Made by a program: the position numbers and the translations under genes. Positions 27,340 through 36,850 of a stretch of 64,000 bases of DNA are shown piece after piece (the stretch's first letter is position 1; each line of letters opens with the position of its first letter). The stretch comes from Paracoccus lutimaris (GTDB lineage Bacteria > Pseudomonadota > Alphaproteobacteria > Rhodobacterales > Rhodobacteraceae): assembly GCF_003337565.1 (NCBI RefSeq), contig NZ_QPJL01000003.1:62001-126000 (forward strand), in the 5' to 3' direction. The notes under the pieces were generated by a model. The model searched no databases and was not told where the DNA came from. It saw nothing but the letters and a program-made list of their open reading frames with translations.

Positions 27340-28368
27340 ATGACGCTGAAAGCTGCCATCCTTGGGGCCTCGGGATATACCGGCGCCGAACTGGTCCGCA
27401 TCCTTGCGACCCATCCGCAGATCGAGGTTGCGGCCTTGTCGGCGGACCGAAAGGCCGGGCAATCCTATGACGAGGTGTTCCCGCATCTGCGCCATCTGTC
27501 GCTGCCGCCGCTGGTCCGGATGGAGGAGATCGACTTTTCCGGCATCGACGTCGTCTTCTGCGCGCTGCCCCACGGCCTGAGCCAGCCCTTGGTCGGGCAA
27601 TTGCCGCGCGATGTCAAAATCGTCGATCTGGGCGCCGATTTCCGGCTGCGCGATCCGGCGGACTACAAGAAATGGTACGGGCTTGACCATGCCGCGCCCG
27701 AAATCCAGCCCGAGGCCGTCTATGGCCTGACCGAATTCTATCGCGACCAGATCAAGGGCGCGCGGCTGGTTGCCGGCACCGGCTGCAACGCCGCGACCGT
27801 GCAATTCGCGCTGCGCCCGCTGATCGGATCGGGGCTGATCGATCTGGATGACATCATCTGCGACCTCAAGAACGGGGTGTCGGGGGCGGGGCGTTCGCTC
27901 AAGGAAAACATGCTTTTCGCCGAGCGCTCCGAGGATGTCGCCGGCTATTCGCAGGGCGGCAAACACCGCCATCTGGGCGAGTTCGATCAGGAATTCTCGC
28001 TGCTGGCGGGCCGTCCGGTGCAGATCCAGTTCACGCCGCATCTGGTGCCGGTCAATCGCGGCATCCTCGCATCCTGCTATCTGAAGGGCGAGGCGCAGGC
28101 CGTCCATGCCGCGCTGGCGGCCGCCTATGCCGATGAGCCCTTCATCGTCGTGCTGCCCTTTGGGCAATTGCCGGCGATGGCGCATGTGCAGGGCTCGAAC
28201 TTCTGCCATATCGGGGTGACGGGCGACCGGATTTCGGGCCGCACGCTGGTCGTCTCGACGCTGGACAACCTGTGCAAGGGGTCCAGCGGGCAGGCGGTGC
28301 AGAACGCCAACCTCATGCTGGGGCTTGAGGAAACCGCCGGCCTGATGCTGGCGCCGGTTTTCCCCTGA
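27340..28368 (+). CDS. argC: N-acetyl-gamma-glutamyl-phosphate reductase ArgC
   Basis: 342 aa from ATG 27340; a longer in-frame start at 27307 would lie before the ribosome site. The NADP-binding N-terminus is [12 protein letters not shown]. The catalytic Cys149 lies in G-T-G-C-N-A-A-T, followed by N-G-V-S-G-A-G and H-R-H-L-G-E, as in the long ArgC type. The G-C-N form differs from the more common P-G-C-Y-P-T and recalls the related LysY enzymes, so a LysY-like side activity cannot be excluded. It acts in arginine biosynthesis. The stop abuts the stop of the convergent DUF1850 gene. Confidence 0.92.
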   Translation: MTLKAAILGASGYTGAELVRILATHPQIEVAALSADRKAGQSYDEVFPHLRHLSLPPLVRMEEIDFSGIDVVFCALPHGLSQPLVGQLPRDVKIVDLGADFRLRDPADYKKWYGLDHAAPEIQPEAVYGLTEFYRDQIKGARLVAGTGCNAATVQFALRPLIGSGLIDLDDIICDLKNGVSGAGRSLKENMLFAERSEDVAGYSQGGKHRHLGEFDQEFSLLAGRPVQIQFTPHLVPVNRGILASCYLKGEAQAVHAALAAAYADEPFIVVLPFGQLPAMAHVQGSNFCHIGVTGDRISGRTLVVSTLDNLCKGSSGQAVQNANLMLGLEETAGLMLAPVFP

Positions 28369-28728
28369 CTAAGGGCAGGGGCGCAGCAGCAGCGGCGCCC
28401 CCGCATCCGCCCCCAGCGTCACGCAATCCACGCCGCAGATGCGCCAGCCCGCCCCGGTCGCCCCCGAGGCGGCCAGCGCCAGTTCCCGAACCGGCGGCGC
28501 CTTGGGTTGCCAGACCAGCCAGCCATCCTGCAGACGCGCATCCGGCCCCGGTTCCATCCCCGCACCGGATCCCTTGACCGCCGCGCGGACCGGGACCAGT
28601 CCCGCGTCGGTGACGCGCCAATCCTCGCGCCATTCGGTCTTTTCCACCGAATGCGTCCATGCCAGCGAAAAGCCGTTTCCGGGGCCAAGCGCGATGGCCA
28701 TGGCCCCGGCCATCAGGCAGGCGCTCAT
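28369..28728 (-). CDS. DUF1850 protein, TRAP transporter-associated
   Basis: 119 aa with a short hydrophobic N-terminus that may act as a signal peptide. It has the DUF1850 pattern: F-x-L-x-W-T-H-S-V-E-K-T-x-W-x-E-x-W near the N-terminus and a later V-K-G-S-G-A-G-M-E-P motif. DUF1850 genes are regularly found next to fused TRAP permeases that work with TAXI binding proteins. Here it overlaps the permease stop by 4 nt (ATGA). Its role is unknown, presumably periplasmic and linked to the transporter. Confidence 0.8.
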   Translation of the reverse strand: MSACLMAGAMAIALGPGNGFSLAWTHSVEKTEWREDWRVTDAGLVPVRAAVKGSGAGMEPGPDARLQDGWLVWQPKAPPVRELALAASGATGAGWRICGVDCVTLGADAGAPLLLRPCP

Positions 28729-30818
28729 GCCGTGCCCGGCTGGCGGCGCATCCAGATCAGCCCGGCAAATGCCGCCGTCAGGGCAAAGCCCACCTCATCG
28801 GTCAGGGGCAGGGCGGCGATCAGCGTGAACGAGGCCGCCATGGCCAGCGCGCGTTCCCAGATCGCCAGCGGCCGGCCCAGCCAGCCGATCACCGCAATGC
28901 CCCACAGCCCCACCGCCAGCACGGTCTTGGTGGTGATATAGACCACCGCCGGCCAGTAGCCGAAGGCCTGCGCCAGGGGTCCGCCATCCTGCAGCATCAG
29001 GGCCGGGGTATAGACGGCCATGAAGGGCACGACGAAACCGGCGGCGGCGACCTTGACCGCCTCGAAGCTGATCCTCAGGCCGCTTTCCTTGGCGATGGGT
29101 GCTGCGGCAAAGCAGGCCAGCGCCACCGGCGGCGTCAGATCGGCCAGAATGCCGAAATAGAACACGAACATGTGGCTGACGATCAGCGGCACGCCCAGTT
29201 CCAAAAGCGCCGGGCCGGCGATCGACGAGGTGATGATATAGTTCGGGATCGTCGGGATCCCCATGCCCAGAATGATGCAGGTGATCATGGTCAGGATCAG
29301 CGACAAAAGCAGGCTGCTTTCGCCCACCCCGACAATGAACTGGCCAAAGGTATTGGCGGCCCCGGTCAGGGTCATCACCCCGATGATGACGCCGACCAGC
29401 GCGCAGGCGATGCCCACCGGCAGGGCGGTGCGCGCGCCCTCGGCCAGACTGTCGCGGCAGGCGATCAGCGTCTCGCGCCCGCCTTGGGAAAAGGCGCAGA
29501 TCACCGCCAGAACCACCAGCGCCGCGACCACGATGCCGATCCCGAACTGAAAGAACGCCCCCGCCACCAGTCCAAGGATGATCCAGAAGAGCACCCGGAT
29601 CACGCCCTCGGGCAGGCCCAGCACGACCGAGCCGCCAAGGATCAGCAGTCCGGTCAGCGCCAGCCCGACGGTGCCCGCAAACAGCGGCGTATAGCCCGAA
29701 AACAGCAGATAGACCAAGACCGCCAAGGGCAGGATCAGATACCAGCCCTGACGCAGCGCCGCACGGGACGAGGGCAGCTGATCGCGGCTGAGGCCGCGCA
29801 GGTTGCGCTTGCCGGCCTCAAGATGGACCATCCAGAAGACGCCCAGAAAATACAGCACCGCCGGGATCAGCGCGGCCTTGACCACCTCGACATATTCGAC
29901 GCCCAGCGTCTCGGCCATGATGAAGGCGACGGCGCCCATGACCGGTGGCATGATCTGCCCGCCCATCGAGGCGGTCGCCTCGACGCCGCCGGCGAATGCC
30001 GGGCGATAGCCGAAACGCTTCATCAGCGGGATGGTGAACTGGCCGGTGGTGACGACATTGGCCACGCCCGAGCCGGAGATCGTGCCCATCAGCCCCGATG
30101 ACAGCACCGCCACCTTGGCCGCGCCGCCGGTCTTGTGACCGACGAGGCCCAAGCTGACATCGGTGAACAGCTTGATCATCCCGGCCTTTTCCAGAAAGGC
30201 CCCGAACAGGATGAACAGAAAGATATAGGTCGATGAGACATAGACCGGGATGCCATAGATCCCCTCGGTGCCATAGGCGATGTGCTCGACCACCTGCGAA
30301 AAATCATAGCCGCGATGGTTGAAGGGGCTGGGCAGGTATTGCCCCAGCAGCGCATAGGCCAGAAACAGCCCCGAAATGATCGGCAGCGCCGGTCCCATCA
30401 GCATCCACGAGGCGGCAAAGACCGCGATCAGCGCCGCGACCCCGAACCAGATATCACGCGTCAGGGGATCGCCCGCGCGCAGCAAAAGTTCACTATATTC
30501 AACCCATTGATATGCGGCGACGGCAATGCCCACGACAGCGAGCGCCAGCGTCAGCGCGCGCCCCACAGGCCCCATCTGCTTGGCATAGGCCAAAAGCGGG
30601 AACCCCAGCGCCATCAGAAAGCCCACATGGACCGCTCGGGCGATCTGGCTGGGCATGTCGATCAGATGCGCGGCCAGCGCGATCTGGAAGGTCGAAAAGG
30701 CGACCGCCAGCCAGAACAGCGCCCGTCCCCAGCCCCCGGGGGGAAATCCCGCACCCAGCGGGTCATGGCCATCCGGCTCGGGCGGAGCCTGAAGGATTGC
30801 GTCAGCGGTTTCTTTCAT
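28725..30818 (-). CDS. TRAP transporter permease, fused 4TM/12TM (DctQM)
   Basis: 697 aa, highly hydrophobic, with about 17 or more membrane segments. The N-terminal part corresponds to the small DctQ subunit and the rest to DctM (G-L-M-G-T-I-S-G-S-G-V-A-N-V-V-T-T-G motif near residue 235; G-M-G-I-P-T-I-P-N-Y near 530). This is the fused permease used with TAXI-type solute-binding proteins, driven by the sodium or proton gradient and importing organic acids or amino acids. AAGGGGG lies before the ATG. The TAXI gene is just upstream in the same direction. Confidence 0.95.
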   Translation of the reverse strand: MKETADAILQAPPEPDGHDPLGAGFPPGGWGRALFWLAVAFSTFQIALAAHLIDMPSQIARAVHVGFLMALGFPLLAYAKQMGPVGRALTLALAVVGIAVAAYQWVEYSELLLRAGDPLTRDIWFGVAALIAVFAASWMLMGPALPIISGLFLAYALLGQYLPSPFNHRGYDFSQVVEHIAYGTEGIYGIPVYVSSTYIFLFILFGAFLEKAGMIKLFTDVSLGLVGHKTGGAAKVAVLSSGLMGTISGSGVANVVTTGQFTIPLMKRFGYRPAFAGGVEATASMGGQIMPPVMGAVAFIMAETLGVEYVEVVKAALIPAVLYFLGVFWMVHLEAGKRNLRGLSRDQLPSSRAALRQGWYLILPLAVLVYLLFSGYTPLFAGTVGLALTGLLILGGSVVLGLPEGVIRVLFWIILGLVAGAFFQFGIGIVVAALVVLAVICAFSQGGRETLIACRDSLAEGARTALPVGIACALVGVIIGVMTLTGAANTFGQFIVGVGESSLLLSLILTMITCIILGMGIPTIPNYIITSSIAGPALLELGVPLIVSHMFVFYFGILADLTPPVALACFAAAPIAKESGLRISFEAVKVAAAGFVVPFMAVYTPALMLQDGGPLAQAFGYWPAVVYITTKTVLAVGLWGIAVIGWLGRPLAIWERALAMAASFTLIAALPLTDEVGFALTAAFAGLIWMRRQPGTA

Positions 30819-30884
30819 GATCCCCCCTTGCCGTCATCGGTTTGCGGGCGGCCCGCGCGGGGCCGCCACGACATGTCGGTCAGA

Positions 30885-31832
30885 TCACAGCAGGCCCTGT
30901 TCCTTGTAGAACTTCTCGGCGCCCGGATGCAGCGGGATCGGCGAATCCTTGGCGGCGTTTTCCAGCTTGATATCACCCGCAGCGCTATGAGCGGCCTTCA
31001 GCGTATCAAGGTTTTCAAAGATCAGCTTGGCCATCTGATAGGCGGTCTCGTCCGAGACATCCTCATGCGTCACCAGAAAGTTGATGACGGCGGCGGTGGG
31101 CACGTCCTCGGCCTGGCCCTGATAGGTGCCGGCGGGAATGACCCCGGCGATATATGGCGCGCCGATCTTTTCGACGACCTCCTTGGGGACCGAGACCACG
31201 GTGATCTCCTGCGACGAGGCCAGATCCTTGATCGCGGCATTGCCCAGACCCGAGGATTGCAGCGTCGCCTCAAGCTGGCGGTTCTTCATCAGCTCGACCG
31301 ATTCCGCAAAGGGCAGGTATTCGACCTTGGCCAGATCGTCATAGCTCATGCCCAGCCCGCCAAGGATGGCGCGGGCATTCAGCTCGGTCCCCGATTTCGG
31401 CGCGCCTACGGACAGCGACTTGCCCTTGAGATCGGCGACCGTGGTCACGCCCGCCTCTTTCAGCGCGGCGATCTGGACATAGTTGGGATAGATCGCGGCA
31501 ATGGCGCGCAGCTTGGTCAGGGGGGCCTTGAAGCCGGCATCGGCATTGCCTTCCCAGGCGTATTTCACGGAATCGCCAAGCGCGAAGCCCAGTTCGCCCT
31601 TGCCCTGCTGCAAAAGGTTCAGGTTCTCGACCGAGGCCTTGGTGGCCTGCACCTGCGTGCGCGACCCCTCGATGCCCTTGGCATAGATTTCAGACAGCGC
31701 CACCCCCATCGGGTAATAGACGCCCGAGGTGCCGCCGGTCAGGATGTTGATGAATTCCTCGGCCTTGGCCATGGGCGCGGCAAAGGCCAGCGCGCCGGTG
31801 ACTGCCGCTGCAAAGGTAAAACGAATGGACAT
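30885..31832 (-). CDS. TAXI-family TRAP solute-binding protein
   Basis: 315 aa from ATG 31832, which follows GGGAGGAACC; a much longer frame upstream lacks a signal peptide at its start. A Sec signal peptide ends at A-K-A-E-E. The mature protein starts with F-I-N-I-L-T-G-G-T-S-G-V-Y-Y-P-M-G, the hallmark of TAXI proteins, with further motifs L-L-Q-Q-G-K-G-E-L-G-F-A and G-A-P-K-S-G-T-E. It binds the substrate in the periplasm for the fused TRAP permease encoded next. Ligand unknown; glutamate or 2-oxoglutarate-like acids are common for the family. Confidence 0.94.
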   Translation of the reverse strand: MSIRFTFAAAVTGALAFAAPMAKAEEFINILTGGTSGVYYPMGVALSEIYAKGIEGSRTQVQATKASVENLNLLQQGKGELGFALGDSVKYAWEGNADAGFKAPLTKLRAIAAIYPNYVQIAALKEAGVTTVADLKGKSLSVGAPKSGTELNARAILGGLGMSYDDLAKVEYLPFAESVELMKNRQLEATLQSSGLGNAAIKDLASSQEITVVSVPKEVVEKIGAPYIAGVIPAGTYQGQAEDVPTAAVINFLVTHEDVSDETAYQMAKLIFENLDTLKAAHSAAGDIKLENAAKDSPIPLHPGAEKFYKEQGLL

Positions 31833-31986
31833 GGTTCCTCCCATCATTTTTGTCTGCGAACCCGAGGGCCCGCTGCAACTGTGTCGCAAAGCCGATGCCC
31901 GCGACAACCTGCATCCGCATGAAGGGGGCGATTTTTTGACCATGACCCATGGGTAATTCCGGCCGGCAAAGGGCAGGGGGCGGGTT

Positions 31987-32250
31987 TCAGCCCTGTCGGC
32001 GCGGCGCATCAAAACTGGCGCGGCTGATCACCTGAAGGTCGGGGCCAAGGGTCAGACGCAGGGTGCGGCCCCCGGAGAAAAAGGTCAGGCGCCAGCGGCC
32101 TTCATCCTCGCCCATGCCCTTTTCGCAGCGGCTGGTCATGCGCCCGTCGCGCATGCGGCGATTGACCTCGTCGGGGGTCAGGCCAAAGCCCTCGGCGATC
32201 AGTTCGGCATCGATCTGAAAGCCCTTATCCGTCGGATCGATCTGCGCCAT
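31987..32250 (-). CDS. DUF6522-like small protein
   Basis: 87 aa from ATG 32250, preceded by GCGGGAGGCG; the upstream extension to 32289 is probably untranslated. The pattern D-A-E-L-I-A-E-G-F-G-L-T-P-D-E-V, M-R-D-G-R-M-T-S-R-C-E-K-G and G-R-W-R-L-T-F-F resembles the DUF6522 family. It has no signal peptide or membrane segment. Function unknown. It stands alone between the TRAP and PEP-mutase genes. Confidence 0.65.
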   Translation of the reverse strand: MAQIDPTDKGFQIDAELIAEGFGLTPDEVNRRMRDGRMTSRCEKGMGEDEGRWRLTFFSGGRTLRLTLGPDLQVISRASFDAPRRQG

Positions 32251-32339
32251 CGCCTCCCGCCTTTCCCGTCTGCATGATGGCGTCAGCATAGCCGGTTCGC
32301 AGCCAGCTCGTAAGCCCGGGGGCAGGGTTCAAGCCTGGC

Positions 32340-33179
32340 TCAGCCCCGGTCGGAATGGTGGTCCTGAGACATCAGCCGGGCGATGGCATCGCCCGGCATC
32401 GCCGTTTCGGCATAGCCAAAGGTGCCATGGTCGCGCACCTCGGTCGCGGCGCGCATCAGCGCCCCCAGTGCCGCCCGTGCAAATGATCCGCCAACGCTGA
32501 TCCGCCGCACCCCCGCCGCCGCCAGCTCCGCCACGCTGTAGCTGGGACCGCGCAGCCCCATCACCACATTCACCGGCTTGTCGAGTTCCGCGCAGACCGT
32601 GCGGATCGCCGCCAGATCGGGCAGGCCGGGCGCGTAAAGCACATCCGCCCCGGCCTCGGAGAATGCCTGCAGACGGGCAATGGTATCGCCCAGATCCTGC
32701 CGGCCCCAAAGATGGTTCTCAGCCCGCGCGGTCAGCAGAAAGGGCAGGCCGCGCGCCGCCTCGGCCGCCGCGCGGATGCGCTCGACGGCCTGCGCCATCG
32801 GATAGATCGGCGCATCCGGCAGCCCGGTTGCATCCTCGATCGAGCCGCCGACCAGCCCGGCTGCCACAGCCCTGCGGATGGTTTCGGCGCAGGCCTCGGG
32901 CGCAGCGCCAAAGCCATCCTCAAGATCGGCCGAGACCGGCAGATCGCAGGCCGCGACGATCTCTGCCGCATTGGTCAGGATTTCGTCGCGGTCCAGCGCC
33001 GAAAAGGAATCGCGCTTGCCCTTGGAAAACGCATAGCCGGCGCTGGTCGTCGCCAGCGCCTGAAAGCCAAGGCTGGCCAGCAGCCGCGCCGAGCCCGCAT
33101 CCCATGGATTGGGGATGACAAAGGCGCCGGGGCCGGCATGCAGATCCCGAAAGCGCGCGAATTTTTCTGCCTGATCCAT
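32340..33179 (-). CDS. Isocitrate lyase / PEP phosphonomutase family protein
   Basis: 279 aa from ATG 33179 after GGAGGGGGACAGG. It has the TIM-barrel pattern of the ICL/PEPM superfamily: F-V-I-P-N-P-W-D-A-G-S-A-R near residue 25, T-T-S-A-G-Y-A-F-S-K-G, D-L-E-D-G-F-G (metal-binding acidic pair) and T-A-R-A-E-N. Such proteins cleave or form C-C or C-P bonds next to a carboxylate, for example oxaloacetate decarboxylase-like or carboxyphosphonoenolpyruvate enzymes. The specific reaction cannot be told. It is isolated, with no phosphonate or 2-methylcitrate genes around it. Confidence 0.85.
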   Translation of the reverse strand: MDQAEKFARFRDLHAGPGAFVIPNPWDAGSARLLASLGFQALATTSAGYAFSKGKRDSFSALDRDEILTNAAEIVAACDLPVSADLEDGFGAAPEACAETIRRAVAAGLVGGSIEDATGLPDAPIYPMAQAVERIRAAAEAARGLPFLLTARAENHLWGRQDLGDTIARLQAFSEAGADVLYAPGLPDLAAIRTVCAELDKPVNVVMGLRGPSYSVAELAAAGVRRISVGGSFARAALGALMRAATEVRDHGTFGYAETAMPGDAIARLMSQDHHSDRG

Positions 33180-33246
33180 CCTGTCCCCCTCCATGCAGCA
33201 GGAACAAAATGGCAACTTTTATCCAGCCACGTCAAGCCTGCTCGTT

Positions 33247-34005
33247 CTAACCATAGAACAGGGCGATGCGCTGGCCGTCGATCTCACGCACGGCGATCTC
33301 CATGTCGTAAAGATCGCGCAGGGGGTCGGGGGCGACGATCTCGGCCGGGGTGCCGCTGGCAAAGATGCGGCCATCGCGCATGGCCACGATGCGGTCGGAA
33401 TGGCACGAGGCGAAGTTGATGTCATGCAGCACCACCAGCACCGATTTGCCCAGATCATGCGCGGCCCTGCTCAGCAGCCGCATCATCGCCTGACCGTGCT
33501 TCATGTCCAGATTGTTCAAGGGCTCGTCCAGAAGCAGGTAATCGGTGTCCTGCGCCAGCACCATGGCGACAAAGGCGCGCTGGCGCTGGCCGCCCGAAAG
33601 CTGGTCGATAAAGCGGTCGGCCAGCGCCTGCAGGTCCAGATAATCCAGCGCCCGGTCGATGGCCGCGTGATCGGCTTGGGTCAGACGCCCGGCAGAATGC
33701 GGGAAACGGCCAAAGCCCCCCAGTTCGCGCACGGTCAGCCGCGCGACAAGGTGGTTTTCCTGCCGCAGGATCGCCAGCCGGCGCGCCAGTTCCGCCCCCG
33801 GCGTGCGGGCGATATCCATGCCGTCCACGGTGATGCGGCCGGAATCGGGCGCGATCAGCCGCGCGATCAGCGACAGCAGCGTCGATTTCCCCGCCCCGTT
33901 CGGCCCGATCAGCGAGGTGACGCCCCCCTTGGGCAGATCCAGCGTCACATCGCGCAGAACCTGCGCGGGGCCGTAAGATTTGCTGAGATTCTCGATGCGG
34001 ATCAT
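33247..34005 (-). CDS. Siderophore ABC transporter ATP-binding protein (FepC-type)
   Basis: 252 aa. Walker A is G-P-N-G-A-G-K-S-T near residue 36, signature L-S-G-G-Q-R-Q-R-A near 135 and Walker B L-L-L-D-E-P-L-N-N-L. The D-loop and H-loop (V-L-H-D-I-N) are also present. It belongs to the FecE/FepC group importing ferric siderophores or heme. It overlaps the preceding permease gene by 4 nt as the last gene of the operon SBP - permease - permease - ATPase. Confidence 0.95.
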   Translation of the reverse strand: MIRIENLSKSYGPAQVLRDVTLDLPKGGVTSLIGPNGAGKSTLLSLIARLIAPDSGRITVDGMDIARTPGAELARRLAILRQENHLVARLTVRELGGFGRFPHSAGRLTQADHAAIDRALDYLDLQALADRFIDQLSGGQRQRAFVAMVLAQDTDYLLLDEPLNNLDMKHGQAMMRLLSRAAHDLGKSVLVVLHDINFASCHSDRIVAMRDGRIFASGTPAEIVAPDPLRDLYDMEIAVREIDGQRIALFYG

Positions 34006-34961
34006 CGGCGTCCCCTTGCGACCAGCAATGCGATAAAGGTGATGCCTCCGACGAATTCGACGATCAGGCCAAGCGCGGTCCCAAAGGCAAAGACCCGCTC
34101 GACCAGCATCTGGCCGCCGACCAGCAGGATGATCCCCACCAGCGAGGCGGCGGGCAGCACATAGCGATGCGCCGACTGGCCCACCGCCAGATGCGCAAGG
34201 CTGACCGCGACAAGGCCCAGAAACAGCACCTGTCCGACCAGCGCCGCCGCGACCGCGACCAAAACCGAGACGGCGGCCAGAATCGCCAGCACCTCGGTCC
34301 GCCAGGTGATGCCCAGATTGATCGCGACCGGCCGGCCCAGCCCGATCACGTCAAGACGCGACAGGCGCGGGATCAGCCACAGCGTCACCGCCCCGATCAG
34401 CAGGCTGGCAATGCCCAGAAGCTGGGGCGGGATATCGCTGAAACTGGCAAACAGCCGGTCCGACAGCACCATGAATTCATTGGGATCCAGCAGGCGCTGG
34501 ACGAACTCGGCCAGCGTGCGCAGGAAGATGCCAAAGACCACCCCGATCAGCAGCAGGCGGTGCAGGCTGCGCTCCTCGCCGCCGAAAAGCCACAGATACA
34601 GCGCCATCGAGGCGCCGATCATCACCGCGACATTCAGCGCGAAATCCAGCCTCGGGTCCAGCCCGGCCATGCCGGCGGCGCCGAAGGCGGCGAAAAGCAG
34701 CGTCGCGCAAAGCAGGTAAAGCGAATCGAACCCCATGATGCCGGGGGTCAGGATGCGGTTCGCGGTCACGGTCTGGAACAGCACCGTCGAGCAGGCGACG
34801 GCATGCGCGACCAGCACCAGCCCCAAGAGCTTGCGGCCGCGAAATGCCAGCACGAAGTCCCAGTTGCCGCGCGCGCCCAGCGTCATGAAGGCCAGGATCA
34901 GCCCGCCCGCGAGCAGGGCAAGCCCGATCAGGGCCAGCCGGGCGCGGCGCTCATGCGGCAC
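34002..34961 (-). CDS. Siderophore ABC transporter permease (FecCD family), second
   Basis: 319 aa with about nine membrane segments. It belongs to the BtuC/FecCD permeases and appears closest to the FatC/VctG-type members that work with CeuE-like binding proteins. The region G-L-V-A-V-S-L-A-H near the C-terminus corresponds to the coupling helix (G-x-x-x-P-x-x-A-R in most members), here without the usual Pro. It overlaps the first permease gene by 11 nt and the ATPase gene by 4 nt. Confidence 0.93.
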   Translation of the reverse strand: MPHERRARLALIGLALLAGGLILAFMTLGARGNWDFVLAFRGRKLLGLVLVAHAVACSTVLFQTVTANRILTPGIMGFDSLYLLCATLLFAAFGAAGMAGLDPRLDFALNVAVMIGASMALYLWLFGGEERSLHRLLLIGVVFGIFLRTLAEFVQRLLDPNEFMVLSDRLFASFSDIPPQLLGIASLLIGAVTLWLIPRLSRLDVIGLGRPVAINLGITWRTEVLAILAAVSVLVAVAAALVGQVLFLGLVAVSLAHLAVGQSAHRYVLPAASLVGIILLVGGQMLVERVFAFGTALGLIVEFVGGITFIALLVARGRR

Positions 34962-35919
34962 GGCGGCCTCCGCGCAGGATCAGGACCAGAAAGATGGCGC
35001 TGCCGATCAGCCCCATGACGGTGCCCACCGGGATCTCATAGGGGGCACGGATGGTGCGGCCCAGAATGTCGCAGGCCAGCACCAGCCCCGCGCCCGAAAC
35101 CGCGACCCAGGGCACGGCACGGCGCATATTGTCGCCAAGCGCAAGACTGACGATATTCGGAACGATCAGCCCCAGAAACGGGATGCGCCCGACGCTGACC
35201 ACCACCACCGCCGTGACCAAGGCCACGATGGCCAGCCCCAGCGCGACGACGCGACGATGCGACAGCCCCAGCGAGCTGGCCACGTCATGCCCCAGCCCCG
35301 CCACGGTAAAGCGGTCGGCGGCAAACCAGGCCAGCCCGGCCACCGCCGCGCCCAGCCATAACAGCTCATAGCGGCCGCGCAGCACCCCCGACAGATCGCC
35401 CTGCGTCCAGGCCAGCAGGCCCTGCAACACGTCAAAGCGATAGGCCAGAAACGAGGTCCCCGCATAAAGCACGCCGCTGAGCAAAAGCCCGATCAGCGGC
35501 ACCAGCATCGGATCGCGCAGGGGCACGCGGCGCAGGATCGCCAGAAACAGCGCCGTCCCCGCCAGCGCGAAAGCCGCGCCCACCGCCATCTTGGCGATGA
35601 CCGGCGCGGCGGGCGCGACCAGTGTCATGACCAAGAGGCCCAGCCCCGCCGCCTCCATGGTGCCGGCGTTCGAGGGCTCGACAAAGCGGTTGCGGATCAC
35701 GATCTGCATCAACAGCCCGGCAATCGCCATCGAGGCCCCGGACAGCACCAGCGCCAGCATGCGCGGAATGCGGGATTCGACCAGAACCAGCCAGTCGCGA
35801 TCCTGCCCCTGCAGGATGCCGGACAGGCTGACATCGGAGACACCGACGAAAAGGCTGGCTGCGGCCAGCCCCGCCACAAGGGCAAGGGCGGCCGCCATGC
35901 GGGCGCGGGCGGACATCAC
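34951..35919 (-). CDS. Siderophore ABC transporter permease (FecCD family), first
   Basis: 322 aa, nine to ten membrane segments. It has the FecCD patterns E-S-R-I-P-R-M-L-A-L-V-L-S-G-A-S-M-A-I-A-G near residue 50 and G-R-I-P-F-L-G-L-I-V-P-N-I near 225. It forms the membrane channel with the second permease. Its start overlaps the stop of the binding-protein gene by 4 nt. Confidence 0.94.
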   Translation of the reverse strand: MMSARARMAAALALVAGLAAASLFVGVSDVSLSGILQGQDRDWLVLVESRIPRMLALVLSGASMAIAGLLMQIVIRNRFVEPSNAGTMEAAGLGLLVMTLVAPAAPVIAKMAVGAAFALAGTALFLAILRRVPLRDPMLVPLIGLLLSGVLYAGTSFLAYRFDVLQGLLAWTQGDLSGVLRGRYELLWLGAAVAGLAWFAADRFTVAGLGHDVASSLGLSHRRVVALGLAIVALVTAVVVVSVGRIPFLGLIVPNIVSLALGDNMRRAVPWVAVSGAGLVLACDILGRTIRAPYEIPVGTVMGLIGSAIFLVLILRGGRRAA

Positions 35920-36821
35920 GACTGGGTGGACAAGGCCTGCGCAAGCTGGTCCAGCAGTTTGTTCAGCGCCGTATAGCCGCCAAAGGCGATATAGGCGGCA
36001 TGCGGGTCCAGATAGACGACATGGCCGTTCTGCACCGCCTTGGTCTGGGCCATCAGCGCATTGTCCAGCATGGCCTTGGCGCCGTCTCCGGCCTCGCCCA
36101 CGCCGGCGTCGCGGTCGATGACAAAGATCCAGTCCGGGTTCTTTTCCAGGATATATTCATAGGAGATCACGTCGCCGCCGTGGAAACGGTCGTCGATATT
36201 GTCCTCGACCGGGGCAAAGCCCAGCTTGGTGTGGATCCAGCCCACGCGCGAGGCCGGGCCGTAAGCACCCAGCTTGCCGCCATTGGTGACAAGGATCAGC
36301 GCGGTGCCGGAATGCGGCGCGACCTTGTTCAGATGCGCGACCTTGGCGTCCAGCTCGGTCACCATCTCGGCGGCGCGCTCGGGTTTGCCAAAGATCTGGC
36401 CCAGCGTCTCGATATTGCGATCGACCGAGGCGAAGAGATCCTTGTCGAGGCTCAGATCCACCGTCGGCAGGATCTTGGACATCTCCGCATAGGTCGGGGC
36501 CGAGCGCGTGCCCACCACCATCAGATCCGCGCCAGATGCGGCAATCGCCTCATAGTCTGGCTCGAAGATCGAGCCGACGGCCGGGGTGCCGGTCGCGTAT
36601 TTCTGCAGGTAGTCCGGCAGGTTGCTGTTCAAAGCTCCAGCAGGTTCGACGCCCATGGCGTCGGCGATGTCCAGCGCGTTGATGTCAAGGATCAGCACCT
36701 TGGCGGGCGGGGCGGGCAGTTGCGTCTCGCCCTGCGAATGCTTGATGGTCATGGGCTCGGCGAAGGCCGGCGCCGCCAGCGCCAGGCCAAGCACGGCCGC
36801 GGCAATGGACCTGCTGAACAT
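35916..36821 (-). CDS. Siderophore-binding periplasmic protein (CeuE/FatB-like)
   Basis: 301 aa with a Sec signal peptide (cleavage after A-F-A). The sequence K-V-L-I-L-D-I-N-A-L-D-I-A-D-A-M-G-V and I-F-E-P-D-Y-E-A-I-A-A follows the cluster A-8/class III binding-protein fold, close to CeuE/FatB/VctP that bind catecholate or hydroxamate ferric siderophores. It is the first gene of a four-gene importer operon. GGAG is seen before the ATG. Iron control by Fur/RirA/Irr is expected, but no clear box was recognised. Confidence 0.92.
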   Translation of the reverse strand: MFSRSIAAAVLGLALAAPAFAEPMTIKHSQGETQLPAPPAKVLILDINALDIADAMGVEPAGALNSNLPDYLQKYATGTPAVGSIFEPDYEAIAASGADLMVVGTRSAPTYAEMSKILPTVDLSLDKDLFASVDRNIETLGQIFGKPERAAEMVTELDAKVAHLNKVAPHSGTALILVTNGGKLGAYGPASRVGWIHTKLGFAPVEDNIDDRFHGGDVISYEYILEKNPDWIFVIDRDAGVGEAGDGAKAMLDNALMAQTKAVQNGHVVYLDPHAAYIAFGGYTALNKLLDQLAQALSTQS

Positions 36822-36850
36822 ATCCGACTCCTTTACTTGGGTTCGGGGGC

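Noticed and set aside
28659..30101. 480-codon plus-strand frame opposite the TRAP permease
   Set aside because: Composition is dominated by Gln, His, Arg and Asp, the usual antisense image of a membrane protein; no ribosome site or family.
34167..35018. 283-codon plus-strand frame opposite the siderophore permeases
   Set aside because: Gln/Arg/Asp-rich antisense image of membrane proteins; the operon on the minus strand is complete.
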